11,232 bases of DNA from Melioribacteraceae bacterium (GTDB lineage Bacteria; Bacteroidota; Ignavibacteria; Ignavibacteriales; Melioribacteraceae), in the NCBI GenBank assembly GCA_026987055.1, contig JALSNL010000284.1, positions 1-11,232 on the forward strand, given 5' to 3'. Of this stretch, positions 1 to 7,288 are shown one piece after another. How positions within the stretch are numbered: position 1 is the first letter of the stretch; each line of letters starts with the position of its first letter. The notes under the pieces were generated by a model. That model had not been told where the DNA came from. It did no database searches and saw nothing but the letters and a program-made list of their open reading frames with translations. Position numbers and translations under genes: made by a program.

Positions 1-337
1 CAATAAGAAAGCATAATGTAGAATAAAAAACAATTCTACCAATATATTGTTTTTCATTTTCTTTTAAAGCAGGAGCAATAAATTTCCATATCTGATAAAA
101 AACATTTGGAAGACTTAAAATAATTCCTGCAATAATTGCAACTTGGAAGTAAAGAAATAATTGTCCGAACGGACGTAAATTTTGGAGATGTAAATTAGAT
201 TCTTTTGCGGGAAGTAACAAAATATTATTAATCAAAAAATCAATAAATATCCAAGCAACTGTAGTTCCAATAAATACACCAATCAATATATAAAGAAATC
301 TCCAACGAAATTCTTCAAGGTGCTCAAGAAAAGACAT
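1..337 (-). CDS. tatC: TatC, Sec-independent (Tat) translocase subunit, N-terminal part (C-terminus cut by window edge)
   Basis: TatC is the inner-membrane core subunit of the twin-arginine translocase; it binds the RR signal peptide of folded export substrates. Translating the minus strand from the ATG at 337 gives about 112 residues, roughly the first half of a normal 240-270 residue TatC. The N-terminus is the family signature MSFLEHLEEFRWR; E9 and R11 match E. coli E15 and R17, which help bind the signal peptide. A hydrophobic helix follows (about 14-34). The first periplasmic loop leads into a second helix that ends in 'LPNVFYQIWKFIAPAL', then KENEK. F86 and E95 match E. coli F94 and E103. 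The gene lies 60 bases after glyA on the same strand, so co-transcription is likely. The start is not certain: in-frame TTG codons at 382 and 361 would add 15 or 8 charged residues, and none of the three starts has a good SD. ATG 337 fits the family N-terminus best. Confidence 0.93.
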   Translation of the reverse strand, partial: MSFLEHLEEFRWRFLYILIGVFIGTTVAWIFIDFLINNILLLPAKESNLHLQNLRPFGQLFLYFQVAIIAGIILSLPNVFYQIWKFIAPALKENEKQYIGRIVFYSTLCFLI

Positions 338-397
338 TTCCGCACCGGTTTTTTCCCCCAATAACTTCTTTTCACTTTCCAAATTTATAAGTATAAA

Positions 398-1696
398 TTA
401 TTTTCTAAAATTAGTGTATAATGGAAAATTTGCACATAGAGATTTTACATCTTTTTTGATTGATGCCAGTTCACTTTCATTGTTATAATTAGTAATTGCT
501 CTATCAATAATTTCCGCAATCTTTTTCATTTCCGGTTCTTTCATACCTCTGGTAGTTGCGGCGGGCGTTCCAATTCTAATACCGCTAGTTACAAAAGGAC
601 TTTTTGTATCAAAAGGAATCATATTTTTATTTACCGTTACGCCTGCAAGTTCCAAAGCTTTTTCAACTTTTTTACCGGAAATATTTTTATTTGTAAGATT
701 AACTAACATAAGATGATTATCCGTACCGCCGGAAACTATTTGATATCCAAGTGAAATTAAACTTTCGGAAAGTACTTTGGCATTTCGAATAACTTGTTGT
801 GTGTAATCTTTAAATGAATCTTGCAATACTTCACCAAAAGCAACAGCTTTAGCCATAATAATATGCATTAATGGTCCACCTTGAATGCCCGGCATAACAG
901 TGCTATCAAAAATTTCGGACATCATTTTAGTTCTATCACCTTTAGGAGTTTTAATACCTAAACGGTTTTCAGTATCTTTGCCTATTAAAATAATGCCTCC
1001 ACGTGGTCCGCGTAAAGTTTTATGTGTTGTTGATGTAACCACATCACAGTACGGAATTGGATTGTTTAATAATCCCTTTGCTATAAGTCCGGCAGGATGT
1101 GCCATATCACACATTAAAAAGGCACCAACCTTATCTGCAATTTCTCTAAATGCTTTATAATCCCAATCTCGTGAATATGCACTGCTTCCGGTAATAATCA
1201 TTTTGGGTTTTTCTTTTTTTGCAGTGTCTTCAATTACATTGTAATCAAGTTGTTCGGTTTTTTCATCTAATTTATATTCAACAGCTTGATATAATTTCCC
1301 TGAAAAATTAACAAAAGACCCGTGTGTTAAATGTCCGCCGTGAGCTAAACTTAAACCCATAAATTTATCACCGGGTTTTAGAAGCGACATATAAACAGCC
1401 ATGTTGGCTTGCGAACCGCTATGTGGTTGAACATTAACGTACTCGGCACCGAAAATTCTTTTCAGTCTATCTCTGGCAATTTCTTCTGCCATATCAACAT
1501 ATTCACAACCGCCATAATATCTTTTTCCGGGATAACCTTCGGCATATTTGTTTGTTAAAACCGAGCCGGCAGCTTCAAGTACGGCTTCGCTAACAAAATT
1601 TTCGGAAGCAATAAGTTCCAAATAATCGGATTGTCTTTCAATTTCCAGATTGAGAACATCAAATATTTCTTTGTCTTTTGCCAAATTATCAAACAT
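398..1696 (-). CDS. glyA: Serine hydroxymethyltransferase
   Basis: This cytoplasmic PLP enzyme (EC 2.1.2.1) interconverts serine plus tetrahydrofolate with glycine plus 5,10-methylene-THF, the main entry into one-carbon metabolism. The 432 residues are full length. Recognisable elements are 'LIASENF' (E32), '[13 protein letters not shown]' (about 51-63), 'PHSGSQAN' (91-98), 'CDMAH' with D197 and H200 for the cofactor, and '[14 protein letters not shown]', in which K226 is the PLP Schiff-base lysine. '[10 protein letters not shown]' (269-278) and '[11 protein letters not shown]' (374-384) follow. The stretch between the PLP lysine and 'PGIQGG' (about 240-267, IKTPKGDR...) is longer than in E. 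coli; I recall similar insertions in Bacteroidota enzymes. The ATG is preceded by TAAGG, nine bases upstream. The gene starts 15 bases after the TPR gene's stop, so it is most likely read from the upstream envelope-gene transcript. No separate promoter was seen. Confidence 0.98.
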   Translation of the reverse strand: MFDNLAKDKEIFDVLNLEIERQSDYLELIASENFVSEAVLEAAGSVLTNKYAEGYPGKRYYGGCEYVDMAEEIARDRLKRIFGAEYVNVQPHSGSQANMAVYMSLLKPGDKFMGLSLAHGGHLTHGSFVNFSGKLYQAVEYKLDEKTEQLDYNVIEDTAKKEKPKMIITGSSAYSRDWDYKAFREIADKVGAFLMCDMAHPAGLIAKGLLNNPIPYCDVVTSTTHKTLRGPRGGIILIGKDTENRLGIKTPKGDRTKMMSEIFDSTVMPGIQGGPLMHIIMAKAVAFGEVLQDSFKDYTQQVIRNAKVLSESLISLGYQIVSGGTDNHLMLVNLTNKNISGKKVEKALELAGVTVNKNMIPFDTKSPFVTSGIRIGTPAATTRGMKEPEMKKIAEIIDRAITNYNNESELASIKKDVKSLCANFPLYTNFRK

Positions 1697-1711
1697 TTTA
1701 TTATACCTTAT

Positions 1712-2998
1712 TTACATTGAAACAGTAATAGATTTATTTATCCAGCCGTAACATTTACCTTCTATTTTAATAACATCACCGTTCTTTTTCTTTCTAAAAA
1801 AGTAATCTTCTTTAGTGGGAACGGAGTTTGCTAATGCTTTTACTCTTTCCCTAGCAGCAGCAGCATGTTCGCCACCCATACTTGCAACTTTTCTGTAAGT
1901 ATCTTGTGCTAATTTGTAAACTATTTTATCTTCAAATTCAAAGCCGCATTCTCTGGCAGCATGCTCATATAGATTTGCTTCTATGTATAAAGGATAATCC
2001 CAACCCGGGCTTACTTTGGAAGCTTTTCTTAAATAATTTCTTGCTACGGAATATTGCCCCATATCTTTATAAAGTAATGCAAGGTTAAAATAGCTATCTC
2101 TATTATTAGGTTGTAAACTTATCAAACGTTTATAAGCGGCAATTGCTTTATCAGTTTGATCATTTTTTTCATAGGCTCTGGCTAGTTCATTCCAATAATT
2201 TATTACTTCAGGTTTTTTCTCCGTTAAAAATTTTAATGGTTCTATTGCAGCACCATAATCACCTATTCGTTTACAAATTTTAGCATATTTCCAAGCTTTT
2301 TCCGGATTTTCTTTATCTGCATACCAAGCTTTTTGCATAAAATCTTTTAATTGGTCTTCATCCTCAGCTAAGCTTGCAACAATTGCAGGCCATCTTCCGT
2401 TTTCAGGTTCCATATCGGAAAGTTTTAGATAAATATCTAAAGCCTTCATTTGGTATTCAGGTTTTTCTTCCATATTATTTTTATATAATTGACCTAATTG
2501 ATCAAGATAAAAAACTTCATTAAATATTTCTTGGCCGGTAGCAAAACCTTGTTCATAGGCAGCAATTGCAATTTCCGGTTTTTCATGTTTCCATTTATCT
2601 AAAACATAACCTTTTCTTACCAGGTAATATCCTGCATTTGCAGAATCATATTTTACAGCTTTATTATATAGATAAATAGCTGTATCTGCCAATACGGCTT
2701 TTAACGAATCTGTTGTTGTACTATCATCATGAACAGCCCAAATTACTTTATCCAATTTTTTATATATCTTATACTTAGGCATAAAATCTGGTTTATTGTT
2801 AATTACATTAAATCCTTTTTCAATAGTAAACATTTCATATTGTTTAATCTTGTAAGCTTCGAAAAATAAACTTGCTTCAACCATAATATTCACACTATCA
2901 CCATACGCATATTCATAATTTGTATCAGCAAAATTATTTTCTACTAAAAATAAGCTTGATAATATAAATAAAACCAAATATGTTTTTAACTTTTTCAA
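1712..2998 (-). CDS. Secreted tetratricopeptide-repeat protein, function unknown
   Basis: The 428-residue protein begins with a signal peptide (KKLK, then a hydrophobic stretch about 7-18, possible cleavage near A24), so it is probably periplasmic or envelope-attached. Helical TPR-like repeats fill the middle and C-terminal half. The clearest are about 233-262 (AWKYAKICKRIGDYGAAIEPL), 264-297 (YWNELARAYEKNDQTDKAI) and 298-331 (SYFNLALLYKDMGQYSVAR). A weaker repeat around 185-200 and an aromatic N-terminal region precede them. After the repeats comes a compact tail (about 391-428, VPTKEDYFF ... GDVIKIEGKCYGWI ... SITV) that looks like a small conserved module rather than TPR. The start is a TTG: there is no nearby ATG that keeps the signal peptide, and AAAGGAG lies seven bases upstream. 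The gene sits 20 bases after the barrel gene and 15 before glyA. TPRs usually bind proteins, so a scaffold for the neighbouring barrel and lipoprotein is possible. That role is inferred from context only. Confidence 0.85.
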   Translation of the reverse strand: MKKLKTYLVLFILSSLFLVENNFADTNYEYAYGDSVNIMVEASLFFEAYKIKQYEMFTIEKGFNVINNKPDFMPKYKIYKKLDKVIWAVHDDSTTTDSLKAVLADTAIYLYNKAVKYDSANAGYYLVRKGYVLDKWKHEKPEIAIAAYEQGFATGQEIFNEVFYLDQLGQLYKNNMEEKPEYQMKALDIYLKLSDMEPENGRWPAIVASLAEDEDQLKDFMQKAWYADKENPEKAWKYAKICKRIGDYGAAIEPLKFLTEKKPEVINYWNELARAYEKNDQTDKAIAAYKRLISLQPNNRDSYFNLALLYKDMGQYSVARNYLRKASKVSPGWDYPLYIEANLYEHAARECGFEFEDKIVYKLAQDTYRKVASMGGEHAAAARERVKALANSVPTKEDYFFRKKKNGDVIKIEGKCYGWINKSITVSM

Positions 2999-3005
2999 TT
3001 TATCA

Positions 3006-3012
3006 CTCCTTT
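3006..3012 (-). promoter_or_regulatory. Strong Shine-Dalgarno that fixes a TTG start
   Basis: AAAGGAG on the minus strand ends seven bases before TTG 2998-2996. It is the best ribosome-binding site in the window. It decides the start of the TPR gene, because the signal peptide encoded right after the TTG would be lost with any later ATG. Confidence 0.8.
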
Positions 3013-3018
3013 ATTTTG

Positions 3019-4263
3019 TTATCTTTCTCTTCTAACAAACCACAATTCTCCAAGATTTAGAGAGAATACAGCTTTAATAATATTTTCTTTTGTTAAACCA
3101 TTATCAGTATTCCCGCGCATTCCGTACATTATACCGATATCTATACTATTTTTAATCCCCAAAGGTAATGAAATACCGCCATAAAAACTAAGCTGATTTA
3201 TGCTATTTCCCTTAATTGTATATTGGGTCTGTTCATAACTTAAACCGCCTCTATATTTAACAAGTTCCCAAAAAGAACCAAACTTTTTGGATGCTTTGGA
3301 ATATTCCATGCCTAAGGAATACCTTTTAATATCTTGTAAGTTGTTTATATTTAGGCTGTTAGCTCCAAAATTTTTCCATGGTTGGTAGAAATAATCCAAA
3401 TTTATTCTATACTTACTATTATACTTAAAACTTAAACCAAAACCAAATTGTTCAGGCAAGTTTGTTTTAGTACTTCCGTTTTTTATCTCGTTATTACCTA
3501 TGGAAGTTAGTGAACTAAAAGTAGTATCAGTATTAAGCTTTCCAAATATGTTATATGTCAAAGCCAATCTTAATTCGGAAAAATGTTTTAGTTCAAATAT
3601 TCTTGCAATATCAGGTGTTAAGAACCCAATAGTTGTACCTAAACCTCTATATTTATAGTTATAATTAAAATTTGAATTTGTAAATTCCGAATTATCAAAT
3701 TTTAATGCCGAAGAATAATCATTATTGCCCAGCAAATATTCAAAAGTTGCACCCAAAGCAAATTCATATGGTAATTTATAAGAGATCCCAAAATATAATT
3801 TTGATATTTCTCCATTCCCAACAAATTCGGTAGAATATGTACCAAACTCCTCTGATTCTGATGTTTTAGTAACTTTATAATTTACATCGGAGTAAGGAAC
3901 GATACCTAAGACAAATCCTATACCATAATCTTTTTGAAGAGGAAAGCCCAATAAAAATCCGTTAAATTTGGTTTTAGAATAAATTGCATTAGATATATTA
4001 TCCGATACGCTTGCACCGGTTGTAACAACACTTGCTTCAAATCTGGTTGTATTTAAAAAGCTTAATGTTGCGGGGTTACTACTATTGATATATTTGTAAT
4101 CACCAACAGCAAAGCCAAAACCACTAACGGCAAAATTTTGGGCTGAAGAAGCAAATTGCATATCACCAAGACCATATCTTGTATATACGGAATTACTTTG
4201 TGCTATTAGTTCAAAACTAATCAAAAGGAATAAAGCTATAACTGATTTTTTATTTTTAATCAT
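3019..4263 (-). CDS. Predicted outer-membrane beta-barrel protein
   Basis: The 414-residue protein has a signal peptide (KNKK, hydrophobic 7-20, cleavage near A21-Q22). The mature N-terminus 'SNSVYTRYGLGDM' followed by 'YINSSNPATLSFL' (58-70) is a pattern I know from Bacteroidota outer-membrane proteins of the FadL/PorV-like sort. The rest alternates short amphipathic strands and polar loops rich in Asn, Ser, Tyr and Phe, and ends in a terminal strand 'AVFSLNLGELWFVRRER'. This fits a barrel of roughly 14 strands, though I have not counted them reliably. The ATG overlaps the stop of the lipoprotein gene upstream (ATGA at 4263-4260) and has only a weak AAAG-type SD. Translation is probably coupled to that gene, which suggests the lipoprotein and barrel are made together and may work as a pair. 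The substrate is unknown. No plug domain or TonB box was seen, so it is not a TonB-dependent receptor. Confidence 0.82.
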   Translation of the reverse strand: MIKNKKSVIALFLLISFELIAQSNSVYTRYGLGDMQFASSAQNFAVSGFGFAVGDYKYINSSNPATLSFLNTTRFEASVVTTGASVSDNISNAIYSKTKFNGFLLGFPLQKDYGIGFVLGIVPYSDVNYKVTKTSESEEFGTYSTEFVGNGEISKLYFGISYKLPYEFALGATFEYLLGNNDYSSALKFDNSEFTNSNFNYNYKYRGLGTTIGFLTPDIARIFELKHFSELRLALTYNIFGKLNTDTTFSSLTSIGNNEIKNGSTKTNLPEQFGFGLSFKYNSKYRINLDYFYQPWKNFGANSLNINNLQDIKRYSLGMEYSKASKKFGSFWELVKYRGGLSYEQTQYTIKGNSINQLSFYGGISLPLGIKNSIDIGIMYGMRGNTDNGLTKENIIKAVFSLNLGELWFVRRER

Positions 4264-5459
4264 TTTTCTTTTACTGTTGTGTAGAATATTGTTAACCTGG
4301 GACGTAAGGAATCAACTTGATAATCACTCTTGAAAAAGGCTATGGTATTAGCACTTCTATCTTCATCAGATAATTTTATTTCCATACCTTCGTTATTTTC
4401 TCCATTGATCCATCTTTGAACAAATTGTCTTATATCCCCTGAATATGTGTTATCTTTATTAAATAGGACTGATATACCAAATTCCTTTTTGACAAGATTT
4501 TGATTTTTATTTTCAAAAAAACTTACAACTACCGAATCGGTTTTTGGTTTTCCTTGGAAAGTATGTTGTTCATCAATATACAGCGACAATGTAGCTTTGT
4601 TTAATACAACATCTGTTGGAACGGAAGAAACATCAAACCAAAGTTTGCCTCTAATAGAAGATGAACTTTGAAGTATTAAACTATTTTCATTTTTTTCCGG
4701 TTCGGTTTTATTTACTATATGAAGATCTTTGCTTTGTACTGCTTTTATTGTATCTACATAAACTCCGGGTTTTTCCAGAACCATATTAAGTGTAACAAAT
4801 GAAGATGAAATAAAACGAGCAATTGCTTGAAAACCTACAATTCCGGTTTTTGAAACCGGAGTAAAATATAAACCGTTATTTAATGCAAAAGTATTCTCTG
4901 CAACTTGTTTAACCCATTTATTAACAACTTGTTCGTCTATACTGAATTTTATTAAACTATCTGAAAAAGAATAAGAATCTTTAATAAGAATATCATCCCC
5001 TAGCGAAGCTTTTACAGCATTAAGAGTATCTTGATTAAAATTACTTGAAGACCAATTTTGATTTATCTCTTTTACGGAAAATTCCAAGTGAGATTTATCG
5101 CCAATCCAATAGTTAGGTCTCATTTCAATCCACGAAGATTTTAGTACAACTTCGTTTTTATTTATGCTTTCCTTTAATGAGTCGGGGAAAAGTATTCCAA
5201 AACCGAGAAGCATATCAATTGATAGATTTTTATAACTTCCTAATAAAACTCTATTAGAAGCACCAAAGAAAAGTGAATCTTTTTGAAATGTTGAAAATGA
5301 CTGATTGAATGAATTATTATAACTATCAATTTTTTTCAGTTCAATTCTATCTGTATTTGGAATTAAAGCATCGCCAACTGCAGTTGGCTCATCATTACAT
5401 GCAAAAGAAACAAATATTAATGAGATGAAAAAAACTATTTTTATTTTTTGATTATGCAC
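4260..5459 (-). CDS. DUF4270/DNRLRE-like outer-membrane lipoprotein
   Basis: The 399-residue protein begins with a lipoprotein signal: a hydrophobic stretch (8-19) ending 'VSFAC', with C21 the likely lipidated cysteine, then N-D-E. The segment after it, 'AVGDALIPNTDRIE' and later 'VLLGSYKN' (71-78), follows the order I recall for Bacteroidota DUF4270 proteins (Cys, Gly, LIP, Asp, then LLG). Two similar halves follow, about 102-230 and 283-396. Each begins with a 'VVL' strand (104-106, 284-286), has a W-containing helix ('VVNKWV' 178-183, 'FVQRWI' 346-351), then 'NNG'/'NEG' and closing strands. The second half ends 'LRPRLTIFY' (385-393), as in DNRLRE beta-sandwich domains. The start is GTG, with GGAG seven bases upstream and no in-frame ATG before it. 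It heads the envelope gene run and lies beside glgA, a neighbourhood I also recall in Flavobacteriia. Function is unknown; surface glycan or adhesin-type binding is a guess. Confidence 0.75.
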   Translation of the reverse strand: MHNQKIKIVFFISLIFVSFACNDEPTAVGDALIPNTDRIELKKIDSYNNSFNQSFSTFQKDSLFFGASNRVLLGSYKNLSIDMLLGFGILFPDSLKESINKNEVVLKSSWIEMRPNYWIGDKSHLEFSVKEINQNWSSSNFNQDTLNAVKASLGDDILIKDSYSFSDSLIKFSIDEQVVNKWVKQVAENTFALNNGLYFTPVSKTGIVGFQAIARFISSSFVTLNMVLEKPGVYVDTIKAVQSKDLHIVNKTEPEKNENSLILQSSSSIRGKLWFDVSSVPTDVVLNKATLSLYIDEQHTFQGKPKTDSVVVSFFENKNQNLVKKEFGISVLFNKDNTYSGDIRQFVQRWINGENNEGMEIKLSDEDRSANTIAFFKSDYQVDSLRPRLTIFYTTVKEK

Positions 5460-5680
5460 AAAGTATCTCCGTAAAACAATTCTACATGAAATAACACATA
5501 GTTAAGTAAATAAAAAAACATAAGTATTAAATTTGGGAGTTTTTTTTAATTATTACAACTTAAAAATTTATTCATTGCAAAAGATTTTATAAATAATATT
5601 TGCAATATTAAAAATTTAGGCAGGTAAATTTTTTAACTCTTTTCCAAGTTAGTTCAACAAGTTATTCTTTTAAAAGTTTC
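5460..5680. other. 221-base spacer between glgA and the lipoprotein gene, no gene seen
   Basis: The spacer is very AT-rich, with a T8 run at 5540-5547 on the plus strand. I found no ORF, no tRNA, no convincing GC-rich terminator hairpin after glgA and no clean TAnnTTTG promoter for the lipoprotein gene. A weak match, TATGTTTT (minus strand, 5522-5515), lacks a partner -33 box. The pair GCAAA (5577-5581) and TTTGC (5599-5603) could form only a short, floppy stem. glgA transcripts may simply run on into the envelope genes. Confidence 0.5.
5467..5470 (-). promoter_or_regulatory. Shine-Dalgarno (GGAG) that fixes a GTG start
   Basis: GGAG (within ACGGAG) on the minus strand lies seven bases before GTG 5459-5457. 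Reading the frame further upstream shows no ATG before it becomes implausible, so GTG is the start of the DUF4270-like lipoprotein. Confidence 0.7.
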
Positions 5681-7171
5681 CTAAATTAACTTTTTATATA
5701 GCGATACATAAACTTTAGAAGAATTAAGCCAAGTAAAGTTGCTCTTCATACCGGTTTTCATAAGTTTTAACCACAACTTTTTATCGGATTTATAAAGCTC
5801 AATAGCTTTTTTAACAGTATCCAAAAGTTCGGAAGGCTCATACTTTTTAAAAACAAACCCGTTACCCGTTCCATTTTTTAAATCAACAGGAACAACAGTA
5901 TCGGCTAAACCACCGGTTTCTCTAACAATGGGAATTGTTCCGTAAACCAAACTATACATTTGATTAAGTCCGCATGGTTCATATTTAGATGGCATTAAAA
6001 ACATATCGGAACCTGCTTCAATTAAATGAGCTAGTTGATCATCAAAACCTAAATAGCAAGCAAACTTTTTGGGGTATTTTGCTACAGCTTTATCAAAGAA
6101 GTTAAGATATTTTTTCTCACCGGTACCTAATAAAATAAATTGAGCGTCTAAACTCATTAAGTCCTTGAATGCCTTTTTCACAAGATCAAAACCTTTATTA
6201 TCATTTAATTTGGATATCATGCTAATAACAGGTTTATTTTCATCATATTCCAAACCAAATTTTTCTAATAACACTTTTTTGTTTTCTATTTTTCCATCTA
6301 AAGATTTGATTGTAAATTTTTTAGCAATTTGTTTATCTTTCTCAGGATTCCATACATTCATATCAATGCCATTTACAATACCATGCAAATTATTTTTCTT
6401 GGATTTCAGTACATCAAGCAATCCGTCACTTAATTCTTTTATCTTACAAATTTCTTTAGCATAGGTTTCACTTACGGTTGTTACCGCATCAGCATATTGA
6501 ATACCTGTTTTTAAGAAACTTACTTTTCCGTTATGCAATATTCCTTTTTCGTTATTGTATTTTTCCGGTAAACCGGTTTTGGCAAATGTCGATTTAGGGA
6601 ACTCTCCTTTTAATCCTAAATTATGAATTGTAAAAACAGTTTTTATATTTTGAAATTTTGGTTTGTCTTTATAGAACTCTTTTAGGAATATAGGAATCAT
6701 ACCTCCTTGCCAATCATTAGCATGAATAATATCAGGCACCCATCCAAGTTTTTCAATTAGTTCAAAAACAGACTTAGCTAATAAAATAAATCTTTCATCA
6801 TTATCAGCATAATTTTTTCCTGAAATCGGATCACTATATAGACTTCGTCTTTTACCAAAATATTCATCATTATTTAAAAAGTATAATTGTACCCTTGCTT
6901 TTGATCCAACCAAAAAGGAAGAACGAAGAGAATAAGTAACTTCTTTTTTACCTATTTGAGTAGTAAGGTCTTTAAGTCTTACAACTTCATGAATCTTAAA
7001 TCTACGTTCATCTATCGCTCCGTATTTAGGAACAACTATTCTTACGTGATGACCTAACTCTTGTAATTTTTGAGGAAGAGAACTTGAAACGTCTGCCAAT
7101 CCACCGGTTTTAACAAATGGAACAACTTCTGAAGTTACGAAAAGGATTTTATACTTTTTAGCTACTGCCAT
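5681..7171 (-). CDS. glgA: Glycogen (starch) synthase, ADP-glucose type, GT5
   Basis: This cytoplasmic enzyme (EC 2.4.1.21) adds glucose from ADP-glucose to the non-reducing end of alpha-1,4-glucan. The 496 residues are typical for full-length bacterial GT5. The N-terminal Rossmann domain carries 'KTGGLADV' (21-28; K21 is the ADP-glucose-binding lysine), 'HANDWQ' (150-155), 'TIHNLGLKGEF' (181-191, H183) and 'GIVNGID' (264-270). The C-terminal domain has 'ISKLNDNKGFDL' (319-330) and 'PSKYEPCGLNQ' (394-404, E398), then 'YGTIPIVRETGGLADTV'. One position is odd: where E. coli has catalytic R300 in 'SRL', this protein has K321 ('SKL'); the partner lysine, E. coli K305, is conserved as K326. ATG 7171 has AAGGA six bases upstream and a clear promoter about 25 bases upstream. 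No other glg genes lie in the window. The gene diverges from hutI. Confidence 0.96.
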   Translation of the reverse strand: MAVAKKYKILFVTSEVVPFVKTGGLADVSSSLPQKLQELGHHVRIVVPKYGAIDERRFKIHEVVRLKDLTTQIGKKEVTYSLRSSFLVGSKARVQLYFLNNDEYFGKRRSLYSDPISGKNYADNDERFILLAKSVFELIEKLGWVPDIIHANDWQGGMIPIFLKEFYKDKPKFQNIKTVFTIHNLGLKGEFPKSTFAKTGLPEKYNNEKGILHNGKVSFLKTGIQYADAVTTVSETYAKEICKIKELSDGLLDVLKSKKNNLHGIVNGIDMNVWNPEKDKQIAKKFTIKSLDGKIENKKVLLEKFGLEYDENKPVISMISKLNDNKGFDLVKKAFKDLMSLDAQFILLGTGEKKYLNFFDKAVAKYPKKFACYLGFDDQLAHLIEAGSDMFLMPSKYEPCGLNQMYSLVYGTIPIVRETGGLADTVVPVDLKNGTGNGFVFKKYEPSELLDTVKKAIELYKSDKKLWLKLMKTGMKSNFTWLNSSKVYVSLYKKLI

Positions 7172-7195
7172 AATAATTCCTTATTTTTTAAAGTG

Positions 7196-7227
7196 CAAAG
7201 TTACAAAAATATTGACTTATTGACAAA
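7196..7227 (-). promoter_or_regulatory. Bacteroidota-type sigma-70 promoter for glgA
   Basis: On the minus strand, TTTG (7227-7224) is followed by exactly 20 bases and then TAACTTTG (7203-7196). This matches the known Bacteroidota primary-sigma consensus, TTTG at -33 and TAnnTTTG at -7, in both boxes and spacing. Transcription would begin near 7190, giving a leader of about 20 bases that contains the AAGGA ribosome site at 7182-7178. Confidence 0.8.
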
Positions 7228-7233
7228 AATATT
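7203..7233. repeat. Two-copy 11-base direct repeat over the glgA promoter
   Basis: ACAAAAATATT occurs at 7203-7213 and again at 7223-7233, a period of 20 bases or about two helix turns. The first copy lies in the spacer between the -7 and -33 boxes and touches the first base of the -7 box (7203). The second overlaps the -33 box. Within the same stretch TATTGAC is repeated at 7210-7216 and 7218-7224. This could be a regulator site or simply AT-rich sequence; no regulator is encoded nearby. Confidence 0.45.
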
Positions 7234-7255
7234 TAATATTATGTAGTTTAATACA

Positions 7256-7269
7256 ATTTGTATGCAAAT
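7256..7269. repeat. Short inverted repeat upstream of hutI
   Basis: ATTTG (7256-7260) and CAAAT (7265-7269) are inverted about a four-base centre, 19 bases before the hutI ATG. The size and place suit an operator, but five-base arms in AT-rich DNA arise easily by chance. Confidence 0.3.
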
Positions 7270-7288
7270 CTAAACTTCACAAAAAAAT

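Noticed and set aside
885..1160. Plus-strand ORF of 91 codons inside glyA
   Set aside because: It lies opposite conserved SHMT motifs, has no SD or recognisable domain, and is a shadow frame.
1882..2088. Plus-strand ORF opposite the TPR gene
   Set aside because: It is Leu/Ile-rich because it is antisense to helical repeats; there is no start signal or family likeness.
3019..4263. TonB-dependent receptor or SusC-like protein
   Set aside because: At 414 residues it is far too short and has no plug domain; it is a small barrel of the FadL/PorV-like sort.
5540..5547. T8 run as a terminator
   Set aside because: It is on the plus strand with no hairpin before it, and no plus-strand gene ends here; for glgA it is on the wrong strand.
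6165..6464. Plus-strand ORF opposite glgA
   Set aside because: It is antisense to conserved synthase sequence; no SD, no domain.
7220..7225. TTGACA as a -35 box for hutI
   Set aside because: No TATAAT-like box lies at 16-18 bases; the nearest (TAATAC, 7249-7254) is 23 bases away. The same bases are better explained by the glgA -33 box on the other strand.
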